From Curvularia sp. ZM96 (lineage: Eukaryota; Ascomycota; Dothideomycetes; Pleosporales; Pleosporaceae), in assembly GCA_022457065.1 (NCBI GenBank), contig JAJGBQ010000001.1, positions 186,001 through 250,000 of the forward strand: a DNA stretch of 64,000 bases, given 5' to 3'. The position numbers were made by a program, and so were the translations under genes. The notes under the pieces were generated by a model, which saw nothing but the letters and a program-made list of their open reading frames with translations, searched no databases and had not been told where the DNA came from. Below, piece by piece: positions 23,881 through 35,765 of the stretch (positions are counted from its first letter, which is position 1; every line of letters begins with the position of its first letter).

Positions 23881-25580
23881 CTACTCAGAATCTACTGCTG
23901 CATCTTGCTTGCACGTGCGCGAGTTATGTCCTACCTCGCCGCAGCGTCCACAGCGTCTTTGCGACGGTTCGCCCACTCCAACACGCGCCCTCTTCTTCGC
24001 CTTCTTCCCATCACTACGCGCCCCAAACTCCTTAAGAGTAGTTAGTCGAAGACCTTCCTTAACTATAAGGGTCCCCTTATTCTGCACCCGCTTTCTTCTA
24101 TGCGATTTACGTCGCGTAGCGGCTTCGTTAGCTGCTCGAAGCGCAGCATTCTCCCGTTGCGCCAACACGAGCTTGTGCGCAATTACTGCTGCGCCTTTCG
24201 CCATCTTTTTAAAGGCCTCAACCATCGAAGTTAGTGAGCTGTCTATATGCCTTTAAATCCTTGTCTTAACAAACGTTGATTGCGACTCTAGTTCTAGAGT
24301 ATTGCTTGGTATTTGCGACTACCAGGGACTGTCTTCAACGGTAGGTAACGGTAGTGTACGTAGGCGGACGTTAAGCGTCGATACCACAGCCTCTAGATTG
24401 AATGGAACTAAGCCAGCGCCTCGAAAGCCTCCTAGGATATTGTTTTTTATAATAGCCGCTTTGTGAGCAGCAATAAAGCATAGTAAGAATGAGGTTTTGT
24501 CGATATAGTTGATGTGGTTGCGTATTAGATCCTCGGCTTGGCACCCGTATGCCCGCTTTAACGGCGCAAAACAACTAACATTAAGAGGCTGTAGGAGGTG
24601 CGATGAGTGAGAAGGCATGTAGAGAGTAATAATCTTGTTTTCTTTACAGTACTGCTAGAAATCGAGCGAGTTGTGGCTCTCGTGGCCGTTAATAATAAGC
24701 AAGCGTACTGTGCCTAAGGTACGCTTCTTTGTATGCGTATTAAAGTGCTTTAACTACTATAGGCCAAGCTCATTTGTCGTCTAGCCGTTCTTAGAAACCC
24801 TAATAACCTAATCCTAGGGTAGGTCTTCTTCCTTATACTAAGCTGAGAGGTGGTGCTTGCCCTAGAAGATAATAAAGGGTGGAATTGCCTACCCTATCGC
24901 GTTAATGCCTTAGATAGCTGTAACCCACTCGCGGTTGCTCTGCTGTACTGTCTTTGGTCGTCCTCGACGCTTAGAGGATGTAACAACTGCCCAAGCTGTT
25001 ATCATACCTATTATGAAGCCTGTTTCGTCAAAGTTGTAAGTGTCTTTATTAAGAATACTATGCTTAGCCTTCATGTTCTCTACAAGCCGGAACTAGTCTT
25101 GTATAATCTTAGGATTCTCACAGAGAGCTCGGCTATAGTCGTACTTTCGATTAAACTTGACTTAGAGCTCTAGTTAGCGTTGTACAAAGTTATTTACCTA
25201 GTGCTTGCTAACTAGCCCTTCTTGACGCTGGGCTAGCAAACAATCAGCTATATTCTTTACAGCAGCAAGCTATAGCGAAGATCCTCGCTCATTAAAGTCG
25301 AGTGCACGCTGTAGAACTACTGCCTCTTCTGTCGCAGTGAGTTTTATAGCTGCTGGCCGATAATCGCGTCGTAATAGTTTTCTAGCAAGTCGTCTTATAA
25401 GTGTACTTCGAGAGACGGTGTAGATTGCTGTAGCGCGTCGCGGACTAAGTGTCGCGTCTTGTTTAATAGCCTGAAGGGCAAGCTGTATTTAATTCTCGTT
25501 TGAGGGCTTTGGCACGTTATTGCGTTAAGGCATCGCGATGTAAGTAGCGTTTTGGTGGGGTCTTGGCAAAAGTGGTCCAC
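23881..25580 (-). pseudogene. DDE (pogo-type) transposase remnant
   Basis: Fragments of a fungal pogo-type transposase in order on the minus strand. An N-terminal piece lies at 25395-25580. The DDE core near 24690 reads LLIINGHESHNS, where the catalytic Asp expected before GHESH is Asn (codon 24688-24690, a G-to-A change). The conserved MPSHSSHLLQPLN block is at 24560-24618. The C-terminal part has a CGRCGEVGHNSRTC zinc knuckle near 23900. Stops and the lost Asp make it inactive. Confidence 0.85.
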
Positions 25581-25617
25581 ATGCTTGGGTGGTCCACATG
25601 CTTGTGAAGTACGTTAT
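25549..25617 (-). repeat. Right terminal inverted repeat of the pogo-like element
   Basis: Perfect reverse complement of the left terminal repeat, including the internal duplicated 16-17-bp unit. Confidence 0.9.
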
Positions 25618-26051
25618 ATATAATACTTGGTTAATTAGTAGTTCTTAGTATAACTAAGTAACTAAGTAACTTATAGTTATTAAGTAAAAGTATATAGCTA
25701 TAAGTATTAAGCTCTTATAGCTTAATATATTTAACTTAAGTTATAAGTATAAGTATAATATATAAGTATAAGTATAATATATAAGTTACTTATAGAGATA
25801 CTATTTATATTATTTTATTACTTTATTTATAAAAACTAATCTTAGAGTCTTAACACTAGAAGTCTTATATTACTTCTATTCAAGATCCACTCTTAATAGC
25901 CGTTTACTCTTACTAGTATCGCCATCGCTACTAGACCACTATATAATTACTACCTAGATACTTAGATTTACTATATGATTATTAAACGCGATAAACAACT
26001 CTTATACGTTTATAAAGAGAGATGTATTATAAAAGGCTACGCCTAAGTAGT

Positions 26052-26472
26052 TATTACGAACCTGAAGGAAGGAGGCACGGCGGTTAAGTTAAGGAACATC
26101 GACGCCCAGTCGATAGGGCCATATATAACGCGGGGGTCAGTGTCACGTGACTCTCTCAGACCTCTATATACGAGGAAGAGTCTTAGCAGACTTCTCGTAC
26201 ATAAGCTATAGAGGAAAGCTCCTCATACATTAGCTACTAAGCAATTCTTAGACTCCTCTAACCAAGAGTTATAAGCACCACAAGTATATAGGAATAGGCA
26301 TTAGGCTCTTATAGCTCGATATGTTTAACTTAAGTTACGAGTACAAGTATAATATAAGAGTTACTTATAGAGAACTATTTATATCACCCTATTACTTTAT
26401 CCGCGAAAACTAACCTTAGAGTCTTGATACTAGAAGTCTTATATTACTTCTACTCAAGATCTACTCTTAACA
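26052..26472 (+). repeat. 5' LTR of the gypsy element
   Basis: 421 bp, aligned without gaps of note to the 3' LTR; differences are mostly C/T and G/A transitions, as RIP makes. Confidence 0.93.
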
Positions 26473-29400
26473 CTTTAAACACCCTCACGATAAGCGACAT
26501 TGCTATAAACACCCTAGACGCTTCCTAGGCTAGAGGATCCGCCAACCTTAGTAATAAGCCTAACTTATACTATAGCGACCGCAACAAGCTCGAAGCTTAG
26601 CTTCTCTAGGTCGACTATTACTTCTATCTCTAGGAAGATAGGATCAACAACGACAATAAGGTCGTCTTAGCCTCCACGTACCTTCAAGGTAACGTAGAGA
26701 AATAGGCCAACCCTATTATCTAACGCTATATAAACAAATCTATTAAAGATACCAACAATACCACCCTAGTCGAAGACTAGAACGCCTTTAAAACTAAAAT
26801 ATAATAAAACTTCTTACTATTTAAAGAATTAGTAGTTGTAGAATAAAAGATTTAGACCTTATAATAGACTAGGCCTGCCGCTAACTATACGACCCTATTC
26901 TAATAATACGCCACGAGAATTAACTAGGACGACAACGCTCTTATGCGAATATATAAATAAGGTCTTAAACCCTTAGTACGTAGGGAACTTATAAGAACTA
27001 GAACCTTAATTACTAACCTAGAGAAACTTATAACTAAAGCTGTAAGGCTTAACAATAAACTTTATAAACTCGCATTAGAAGAACGACTATTTATAAAGAG
27101 AACGCGTAACTAGAAAAACTTAAACGATCAGCCTTAATAAAACTAATACTAACGTTCACAGCCTAATATAGAAAAATAATAAAACTACACTCCTAGGACC
27201 CTAGAAGCCTACTAAGGATTTAGTGCAGAACTTATACACCTTAATAACCTTAATAAAGATAAAGGGCTAGAAAGAAATAATAAGAAACGACCTAAGAAGA
27301 CGTTTAACTACTATAAGTGTGGCAAGGAAGACCATATAGCACGAGACTGCTAAAGCGCAGATACGAACAAAGTTCAGTAACAGCTTAATATAATATAAAG
27401 AAAGTTAGAACTTAATAATAATAAAAAATAGAATATTATTACCTAACTAACGCTAACCGCACCTAACAGGAAAGAAGAGCTTCTTAAGAGATTTAAAGAC
27501 ATTACTCTCACAGCCCTAGAAACATCTAATAAGGATAACGAACCTCTAAGCGATAAGAAATACGAGACATCTAAGAAAAAGGAACCTTAAACGCCCAAGA
27601 TAAAGTATGAAAAGATAGCTAGCTTTAAGAAGAAGTATTAACTAGCTACACTAGCACGATTACCTAGTCGAGATAATACCTACTATGTAGAAACTTAGAT
27701 TTAGAAGTTAAACGAAATACTTAGATAAGAGCACATCGTATATAACTACACGTAACTAGAAATACTACTTCTAATATACTATAACTTATAGTATCTCCGC
27801 TCTAAGATTAACTTCTACGAGATTAAAACCACGTAAAGCCTACCTAACTACGCACATATCTCCGCTAATATTTAGAGACTATAAGAGAGAATATACTAAT
27901 ATAATAAATAGTACTAACAACCCTATTAGCAAGAAAAGACGGATATACCACAATAGGCATAGAAGGCACAAGAAGTCTAGACTAATAATAATATATACTA
28001 AATTAGTTAATATTAGTATAACGCGAATAACCTATAACACAGTAAGTTGTACTAGACTATATATACTACTAAGTTCTATCTAAAATACTAGAACGCTAAA
28101 TAGAACGAAGAATAGTTACTAAAGAAGGTTTAAGGAGAACCTAGATATAAATAGAATTAGTACGAATGTAAGGACGACCTATGCGCTAAATATCTATAGA
28201 AGAAAAGAGAAACGGTTTATTTCCTAGGACACGAAGACGTAGTAGACGTTATCTATATATAGATTACATACGAGAACGAAGACGGCGCTACTAGAGAGTG
28301 TAACTAGCCGTATTAGCAAACATATCTAAGTAATAAGTGCAATAAGCACTAAGACGCTAAAGAATATTATAGCTACGAAGAACTATAGTCTTTTTTAGGC
28401 TAGCGATAAGAGAACGCGGCCCCTCTAGAGAAATTAATATAGTAAACTCTCTAGAATTAATTAAGCTTATAGTAAAGCTTAACGGAATATAGATGTAGGT
28501 ACTAGTAGATTTAGAAGTATAGAATAATTACGTTTTAGCGCACGTAGCTAAGAAAGCGGGACTTTCACAGCTATAGAAACGGCATCTATACCTACTACAT
28601 GTTGCCACTAGCGAGTTAATGCTAAAAGGAAACGAAATAACATACGAGGTTAAACAAGTAACGCTTAGTATCTAAGAGTATAAGAAGGAAATTAACCTAG
28701 ACGTTCTTAAACTAGCTATCTACGACATTATATTAGAACTCCTATAGCTACAGAAATATAACCCGCGGATCGACTAGAAGTCGAAGATGTTTTAATTTAA
28801 GTGCTGCGGACTAGGCGCAACTATAAGCTAGCCTAGACATTAGCAGAGTTTGATGGCAGATAAGAGTAACATTACTAAGTAGTGTAATAACGCAGAAAGA
28901 GAAGCGTACTCAAAAGGTAGTTCCCTTAATAGGAAGCTAAACTTAGTAGATACTAACACTAGACTAACGGATCACGAAGCTAGAGGTAAATAGGAGAAGA
29001 GCGCAACTCTAGGGATCCCTAAACAATATAGAAGATTTAAACATCTATTTTAGGAAGTAGTAGACGAACAAGCGTTACTAAAGCACTAACTCTAGAACTA
29101 TAAGATAGTCCTACAGAAAGAAAAGTAACTAACTTTTAGCCTAATTTATTAATAATTAGAATAAGAACTTATAGTACTACGAGAGTACCTAGACAAGTCA
29201 CTAGCTAAGGGCTATATATAACCGTTAACATCTCTAGTAGAATATCTAGTTATATTTGTACTAAAGAAGAACGGAATAGATTAACTATACGTTAACTATA
29301 GAAAACTAAACGATATTACAGTTAAGAATTAATACCTACTACTAAATATTAAAGAACTCTAGAATTAATTGTCTCGAGCAAAGATCTTTATAGTACTAGA

Positions 29401-32400
29401 TCTAAGAGACGGATACTACCTTATTAGAATTAAGAAAGGTAAAGAATAGAAAACGGCTTTCTAAACACGATACAGACACTACAAATATATAGTTATGCCG
29501 TTTAGGCTTACAAACGCCCTAGCCACGTTTTAAGCACTTATTAATAACGTACTTAGACCTTATTTAGATATATTTATTATCGCCTACCTAGATAATATCC
29601 TAATCTACTTAGAGAATAAGAAGGACCATACTAGACACGTTATAAAAGTACTTCAAGCTCTTAACAATTATAGCCTTCAACTTAAGCTAAAGAAGTGTGA
29701 ATTTTATAAGACTAAGGTTAACTTTCTAGGCTACGTAGTAGGGATAAACAGAGTATAAATAAGCGAAGAAAAGATTAAAGTTATTAAAAACTAGCTAACA
29801 CTAAAGAACGTCACAGACATTTAATTATTTCTTAGATTCGTAAACTTCAACTAAGAATTTATTAAAGACTACTTAAAGATCGCGACACTAATAACACGAC
29901 TTACGCGAAAAGATACTCTATAGAACTAGAATAAAAAAGCTAATAACGCCTTTAAAATACTTAAGAAAGCATGCATTACGCCACTATGCTTTAGAATATT
30001 CGTTTTAGGAGTACTACTAAAATTCGAAACTAACGCATTAGACTTAGCCTTAGAAGGCTGCGCCAGCATCTACATCGATAGTAAATAGTACCTAATAGCA
30101 TACTACTTAAGAAAGTTCTTAGAACTAGAAGAACGCTACGATGTACACGATAAGGAACTACTCGCGATAGTTATATGTCTAAAATATTAGAGAGTATACG
30201 TAGAAAGCTGTTTAGAACTTACCGTCTACACGGACTATAAGAACCTAGTATACTTTACTACTACGAAACCTCTTAATTAACGCCAGACCTAATAGGCTAA
30301 GCTACTAGGACAATATAAGTTTAAGATAGTGTACACACTAGGAAAAGAAAACGGTAGAGTAGACGCTCTTAGCTAAAGACTAGATATCGCAGGAACTAAA
30401 GAAGTTATTAACACCGCGATACTTAAGTAGAACGAAGATAGATCTCTAGAACTAGCAAGGACTATTAATAGAATACTTAAAATTAGGAACGACGTACCTA
30501 AAGATTAATAAGAAGAAATTATTTAATAATATCACGACGACTTAGTATACGGACACCCTAGAATCGCTAGAATAATAGAACTAATTTAACGAAACTACGA
30601 ATTTAGTAAAATAAAGGACAAGGTTATAGTCTTTATCGCTAAATGCGAATAATGCTAGAAGAATAAGTATAGCACTTATACACTATATAGAGAAATGTAA
30701 GTACAAGAATTACTAGATACACCCTAGATAGATATCTCTATAGACTTCGTAATAGGACTACTAGTCTTAAAAGACCCTACAACTAATATTAGCTACGACG
30801 TAATTCTAGTTATAGTAGATAGGTTTACTAAGTACATAGTATATATCGCATTTAGGAAGGACTACAATATAGAACAACTCGCATACATATTTTACGACAA
30901 AATCACGAGGAACTACGGAATACTAAAGTTAATTACTAGTAATAGAGACAAGCTCTTCACGTTAAACTTTTAGACAACCTTAATAGCAATAATAGAAACA
31001 AAAAGAAAGCTATCTATAGCTTATTATCTAGAAACTAATAGATAAATAGAAAGAATAAACAGAACTATGAAAATATACCTACGCATCTACACTAACTATT
31101 AGCAAAATAATTAGATATAACTACTACTAATAGCATAACTAGCGTATAATAATAAAATATTAGAATCTATAGAACAAACACTATTTTACGTAAATTACGG
31201 GAGATACCTAAATCTCTTTACTAGGACTTTACTAAGTATAAAAATAGAAGTAGCCATTATAACAGCTAAAGAACTAAAGAAAACACATAAATAACTACAA
31301 GAATTACTTAAAAAGGTATAACGCTAGAGTATTTTATATATTAACTAGAAAAGAAAAATAGCACTTTAGCTAAAAAAGAGGGATAAAGTATACCTACTTA
31401 TAAAGAACCTTCGAACAAAACGACTAAGCAAGAGACTAGACAACGTTAAGGTCAGACTATTTTTAATTTCGAAGCAAAACAGACTAGTAACCTATATATT
31501 AGATCTACTACTAGACGCTAAAATATATCTAAGATTCCACGTTAAACTATTAGAACTAGCAGACCCTAAAACGCCACTATAAGAAATATTTCACTACGAG
31601 ACAGAAGAAGACGACGAATACAACATAGAAGACCTCTAAGGATACTAAGAAACTAGAAGGAACGATTTTAGAGACGACGACTTCTACTAAGAATAGCTAG
31701 TTAAATAGAAGAGATACTTAAAGTTAGAAAATACATAGGAATCTAAAGCTAATCTATAAAACTATTAGCAACTGCTAAAGAAATACTAGAAACAAAATAA
31801 TATTTATTACTATACTAGAAGAGTAAAGCTAATAAAAGAGAAACCTAATAAAGTAAGATTCTATAACGAACCTATAATACTACAAGAATTATAAAAGGAA
31901 ACATATACTATTAAGAAGAGAAAATAGGAGTATTACTAGAGTTCGAAGACGAGGCGAGGGCGTCTAAGGACCCTAAAGTACTCTATATAACTGGCGAAAA
32001 CCCTACTAACGCATCTATAGTAGGGTAATCTAGAGACTCTTACGTATCTATATTATTACTACCTTCGCGCAAAGTGTTCGCTAGACATATAGTCTTTCTC
32101 GTAGCACGCTCCTTAGCCTACTTTAAAATCTTCTTATTCTACATTAAACGCGAAATTACCTAAGCTAATAGTTGCTTATCTTTATCTACCTTCTTTTAAT
32201 ACTCTTCACGAGTCTTGTCTAAGAATACCTACGACATATTAACACATAGGTGGCCTAGACAAGTGCACTTAGAGCACTTTAAACGCTTGCCGTTAACCTT
32301 AGACATCGCGACGCACTAATAGTTATTTGCGAAATAATAATTATAGAGGACGGGCGCAGAGAGGCTATTACGACAAATCTCAAGAGTAAGACGAAGATGT

Positions 32401-32480
32401 TCTTTAGACCTAGGGGCGGATATTATTAGCCATAGGCATATAGAAAAGCTTAAGAATAAGCTTAGGAAGAAGAGAGATAG
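26473..32480 (+). pseudogene. gag-pol remnant of the gypsy element
   Basis: Readable only in fragments between dense TAA/TAG stops. A gag zinc knuckle at about 27311-27355 reads YKCGKEDHIARDC, with the first Cys changed to Tyr. Reverse transcriptase fragments DGYYLIRIK (about 29410) and AYLDNILIY (29582-29608) show the active-site YLDD changed to YLDN by G-to-A. An integrase core segment, DISIDFVIGL, lies near 30730. Mutations of catalytic residues and stops show the copy is dead. Confidence 0.88.
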
Positions 32481-32901
32481 TATTATAAACCTAAAGGAAG
32501 GAGGCACGGCGGTTAAGTTAAGGAATATTAACGCCCAGTCGATAGGGCCATATGTAACGCGGGGGTTAGTGTCACGTGACTCTCTTAGACCTCTATGCAC
32601 GAGGAAGGGTCTTAGCAAACTCCTCGTATATAAGCTATAGAGGAAAGCTTCTTGTATATCAGCTACTAAGCAATTCTCGGACTCTTCTAACTGAGGGTTA
32701 TGAGCACTATAAGTATATAGGAATAGGCATTAGGCTCTTATAGCTTGATGTGTTTAACTTAAGTTACGAGTATAAGTATAATATAAGAGTTACTTGTAGA
32801 GAACTGTTCATATCACCCTATTGCTTCATCCGCGAAAACTAACCTTAGAGTCTTGACACTAGAAGTCTTATATTACTTCCACTCAAGATCCACTCTTAAC
32901 A
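32481..32901 (+). repeat. 3' LTR of the gypsy element
   Basis: 421 bp, same ends as the 5' LTR. The first dinucleotides differ from the 5' copy by CG-to-TA changes. Confidence 0.93.
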
Positions 32902-32906
32902 GTAGT

Positions 32907-34010
32907 CTACTAGAGAGTTATATAACTTAAAATATATTATAAGGGTGTAGTTAGTACGAGGCCACAGTACCTACTAGAGTGGACGATAATAGATTAGTCA
33001 CTATAGCAGTCACTAAGAGGAGAGGGAAATATAAGAGAAAAGTTGCATTCTAGATATAGATAAAATTAAAGAGTAGACTACTCGTCCTATTATAAGATTA
33101 GTATCGTCCTCCTAACTACTATAAAGACTATATATACTATCTAAGATTAAGCACGTGACTAATTAGGTGACTAGTTAGGTGACGTACGTCACCTGACTAG
33201 TTACGCTGTGCACTGGCACAATATAATTTTTTTTTATATAGATACGTAATAAAGTAAGAAGAAGTATAAGAAGATCTTATATATAGTTTCTCTTATCTTC
33301 CTTATCTTTCTTCTCCTATATAATAGATAAATATATATATATTAGCTAGACCTCTCTACCTATAATAATATTAAGCTATAAAAGTCCAATATCTACTACT
33401 ATATACTAAGGGAGTGTTTTATATTCTATACTATTCTATAGTGTCTTATAGTATATTATAGGTAAGCTACTTTAAGATATATATATAAAGCTATTCTTAT
33501 TTAGTACTTTTAATAAGTAGACTTAGAATTAGTATAAATATCTAATAGTCTTTTAAGCTTAAGCGCTATACTTAGAATAGAATAATAATATAATAAGCTA
33601 TAGCTTAATACAATTTAGATAAGATATATAAGCTCTAAATATATTTACTACTAGCTAAAGTAAGATAGTTACGTAATACTTATAGTAAATTATTATATTA
33701 TATAGTAAGTAGGACTTATTTTTAAAAAATATCTAGAAAGAATAGAGCTTATAGCTTAAAACTACTATTCTAAGAGTATCTATTTTTCTAACTTATTATT
33801 AAGTTTATTATTATAGGTAGAGAGGCCTAACTAACAAGTATATATTTACTTATTATATAGAAGAAGAAAGATAAAGAAGATAAGAGAAACTACGTATAAG
33901 ATCTTCTTATACTTCTCCTTACTTCGTCACGTGTCCGTATAAAGAAAGAATTACGTGTTTTAAGTTATATGACTCTCTAGTAGACTACTTAGGCGCAGCC
34001 CTTTATATTT
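32907..34010. repeat. Older long inverted-repeat element carrying the gypsy insertion
   Basis: Arms 33227-33370 and 33812-33960 are reverse complements with many transitions, both ending in CCTCTCTACCTATAATAAT at the inner edge. The pairing continues outward: 33958-33988 pairs with 32902-32933, and 33984-34007 pairs with 26028-26051, on the far side of the gypsy element. So the gypsy element sits inside the left arm. A second repeat (32940-33226) interrupts the same arm. It is probably a RIP-degraded DNA transposon or a pair of inverted copies; no coding sequence remains. Confidence 0.6.
32940..33226 (+). repeat. Dispersed repeat, copy 1 (RIP-degraded)
   Basis: Diverged copy of the sequence at 35766-36052, from AAGGGTGTA to GGCACAATA. 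It is more AT-rich than copy 2. Probably a solo LTR or a small non-autonomous element; the class is not certain. Confidence 0.55.
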
Positions 34011-34060
34011 ATTATATTAGAGAGTGTCTATAGCGTTCTGTTACGTAGGGTGTCCCGCTA

Positions 34061-34676
34061 TCTAGGGACGGACGTTATATATGTTTCTTAACGTCAATGA
34101 GTTAACGAGAGGTGTAGGCTACCATTTTCTACTCCCTGATCTAATGATACTGAGAATATCTCTTTTCCACCTTCACAGACCCTAATTCACTCCTCGTGAG
34201 ACGGCTCAGCGCATATTCTACATACAAGTCGTTCTTGGCACGGAGAAAAGAAAAACGCTGCCTGTTCTGTTGCCTCAAATAACAAACGCTAGAAGGTACC
34301 CACTCAGCATTCACCCATTCTGATTACCTTGCCGAATCAAAACAGCCCGCCGTAAGGACAAACTGCTTTTAAAAACCGACAACCTTCTTCATAGCTGGCC
34401 TGCATAACAGATCCAATCAACAACTTCTGTGAATACCTATTAATTTGTACAACAGCATTGACCGACTAAACTCCATTTAATTTCAGATATACGGTAGTGA
34501 CTGTCTAGGTACTAAGGAAATCCAAACACAAATTGACGACTGCCCAAACGCCCAAGTTCAGTGACTAAGGAGCCCACTGAATACCACCTGTCACCAGTAG
34601 TTGTTGTAATGTGACAGTGGTCCTGCGCTTTTCCCTCAATCCTCGGTCTGAAATTCAGTTCCCTTTCCATTCTACC
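34061..34676. other. Boundary between repeat block and accessory island
   Basis: Base composition returns to normal here. No gene recognised; the plus-strand frame beginning at 34611 is a shadow of the minus-strand secreted-protein gene. Confidence 0.45.
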
Positions 34677-35076
34677 CTAGGCAAGCAGAGGGCGTGCGGC
34701 CTTGGCCCCGACGGCCAGGGAGCGCTTGTACTTCCTCCATTCCTTGTGGAGAGCCTTCATCCCAGGGTGAACATCAACAATGTCGCGCTTGTCAAGGCTG
34801 ACTTCACCGTCGCAGTCCTCCTCGCAGCACTACCCAACAGGTTAGCAAGATATTTGGAGCCTCAGTGGGCCATGGCACGTACGTTTTCAGGAACATCCGG
34901 GCAGATCTGCAGATTCTGTGAGCACTATGTTCTCAACAAACTGTTTGGATTCGACTTACACAGCCGTGGCTCTTGACAGAGAGGCAGCAGACCAAAGGAG
35001 TGTTCCTGTTGCAGAATGCCGCATTGACGGCGGGCGTCATGAGAGCGATGGTAGCGATGATGGTGGAGGGCTTCAT
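34677..35076 (-). CDS. Small secreted cysteine-rich protein (candidate effector)
   Basis: A 97-residue protein from three exons: 34960-35076, 34883-34906 and 34677-34829. Both introns are 53 nt, start GTAAGT or GTACGT and end AG; the second contains a CTAAC branch site. An alternative acceptor in intron 1 would add three residues. Residues 1 to about 19 form a clear signal peptide (MKPSTIIATIALMTPAVNA). The mature part has eight cysteines, including two CC pairs, and a basic C-terminus, typical of secreted fungal effector-like proteins. I recognise no family. It sits about 1.1 kb from the RIP-mutated repeat block, the usual niche of fast-evolving effector genes in plant-associated fungi. An antimicrobial or other secreted peptide is equally possible. 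Confidence 0.72.
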
Positions 35077-35765
35077 GTTGAAAAGTTGGTGGGATAGTCT
35101 TTCGAAGACGGTTGTTGTTTTGGTTAGTTAGTTAGTTGGTTATGCTGTGGACGAAGTGAGTGCTTTGAGAAGGGGTGCTGTGAGAGGCTTTATATATGCT
35201 TCCCTTTGGCTGCTGTGCTCTGTTGTTTGAGACTAAGTGAAGACACCGCTATGTTCAGCATAGCCATGGTCCGGTTTACCTTAGCTAGCCGATAGCCTAC
35301 CGGCTAAAGCTAGGGCCTCGCATATACGGTACAAAACGGAAGAGCAAAGACGGAAAAGTAGGAGAGAGGATAATTAGGCTAGGAAGCAAGGGGTCAGTCA
35401 GATACGCAGAGCATTCCGGAAATTCTGCGAGAGGACATTTATTCCGGTTAGACCACTAATTCAGTTGCATGTACCCAGTCGAATTTCCACAATTTTCCGG
35501 ACGGTAAATTGTGTCTGCGTATCTCGGTATCTCAGAATAATTCCTTGACATTCTGTTTAATACAGCGAAATTATATTGATCTCCTAGACTTGGAGGTGTA
35601 TTCAAAATGTAAAATATTTGCATATATGTTAAAGAAGTTGGGCAATGCTATTGTAAATCGTGGGCAAATGCCCACGTTTTAAAATTGGTTGTTCTTTGTT
35701 GTATGTCTTCTAAGAATTTCAAACAGACCAGAGTGGCTTTCTCTGCAATATCACTCTTCATAGTG
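35077..35765. other. Upstream region of the secreted-protein gene
   Basis: Promoter side of the small secreted protein. A TATATA-type stretch (TTTATATATGC, about 35190) lies about 115 bp upstream of its ATG and could be the TATA box. A 4-fold TTAG(T) tract lies at about 35124-35142. Otherwise nothing recognised. Confidence 0.4.

Larger units (their letters stand above)
23749..25617 (-). mobile_element. pogo/Tc1-mariner-like DNA transposon, inactive
   Basis: A 1.87-kb element bounded by perfect inverted repeats of 69 bp. TA dinucleotides at both outer ends fit the TA target preference of this superfamily. The transposase reads on the minus strand and is interrupted by stops. The element is less AT-biased than its surroundings, so it probably arrived after the LTR remnant around it was mutated. 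Confidence 0.85.
23591..25898 (+). repeat. RIP-degraded LTR remnant split by a pogo-like element
   Basis: The left piece (23591-23748) starts TGTTACG like the gypsy LTR further on. The right piece (25689-25898) is a clear, heavily C-to-T/G-to-A mutated copy of the 3' half of that LTR, ending ACTCTTAATA against ACTCTTAACA. The transposon lies between them. A 47-bp segment occurs on both sides (23704-23750 and 25634-25680), so the flanks are partly duplicated. Whether the two pieces are one LTR is inferred. Confidence 0.55.
26052..32901 (+). mobile_element. Ty3/gypsy LTR retrotransposon, RIP-degraded
   Basis: A 6.85-kb element with 421-bp LTRs at both ends and a 5-bp target duplication GTAGT (26047-26051 and 32902-32906). 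Both LTRs begin TATTA where TGTTA is expected (a RIP-type G-to-A change) and end TTAACA. A purine-rich tract (about 32464-32480) precedes the 3' LTR. Domain order gag zinc knuckle, protease region, RT, RNase H, integrase puts it in Ty3/gypsy. No reading frame survives. Confidence 0.93.

Noticed and set aside
24850..25173. 107-codon plus-strand frame in the pogo-like element
   Set aside because: It is antisense to the transposase remnant, whose conserved blocks lie on the minus strand on both sides.
32316..32618. 100-codon minus-strand frame over the 3' LTR
   Set aside because: It crosses the end of pol and the LTR on the wrong strand, with hydrophobic low-complexity translation; a chance frame.
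34611..34976. 121-codon plus-strand frame at the repeat boundary
   Set aside because: It is antisense to the three-exon secreted-protein gene, which has a signal peptide and proper splice sites; the plus frame has neither family nor coding features.
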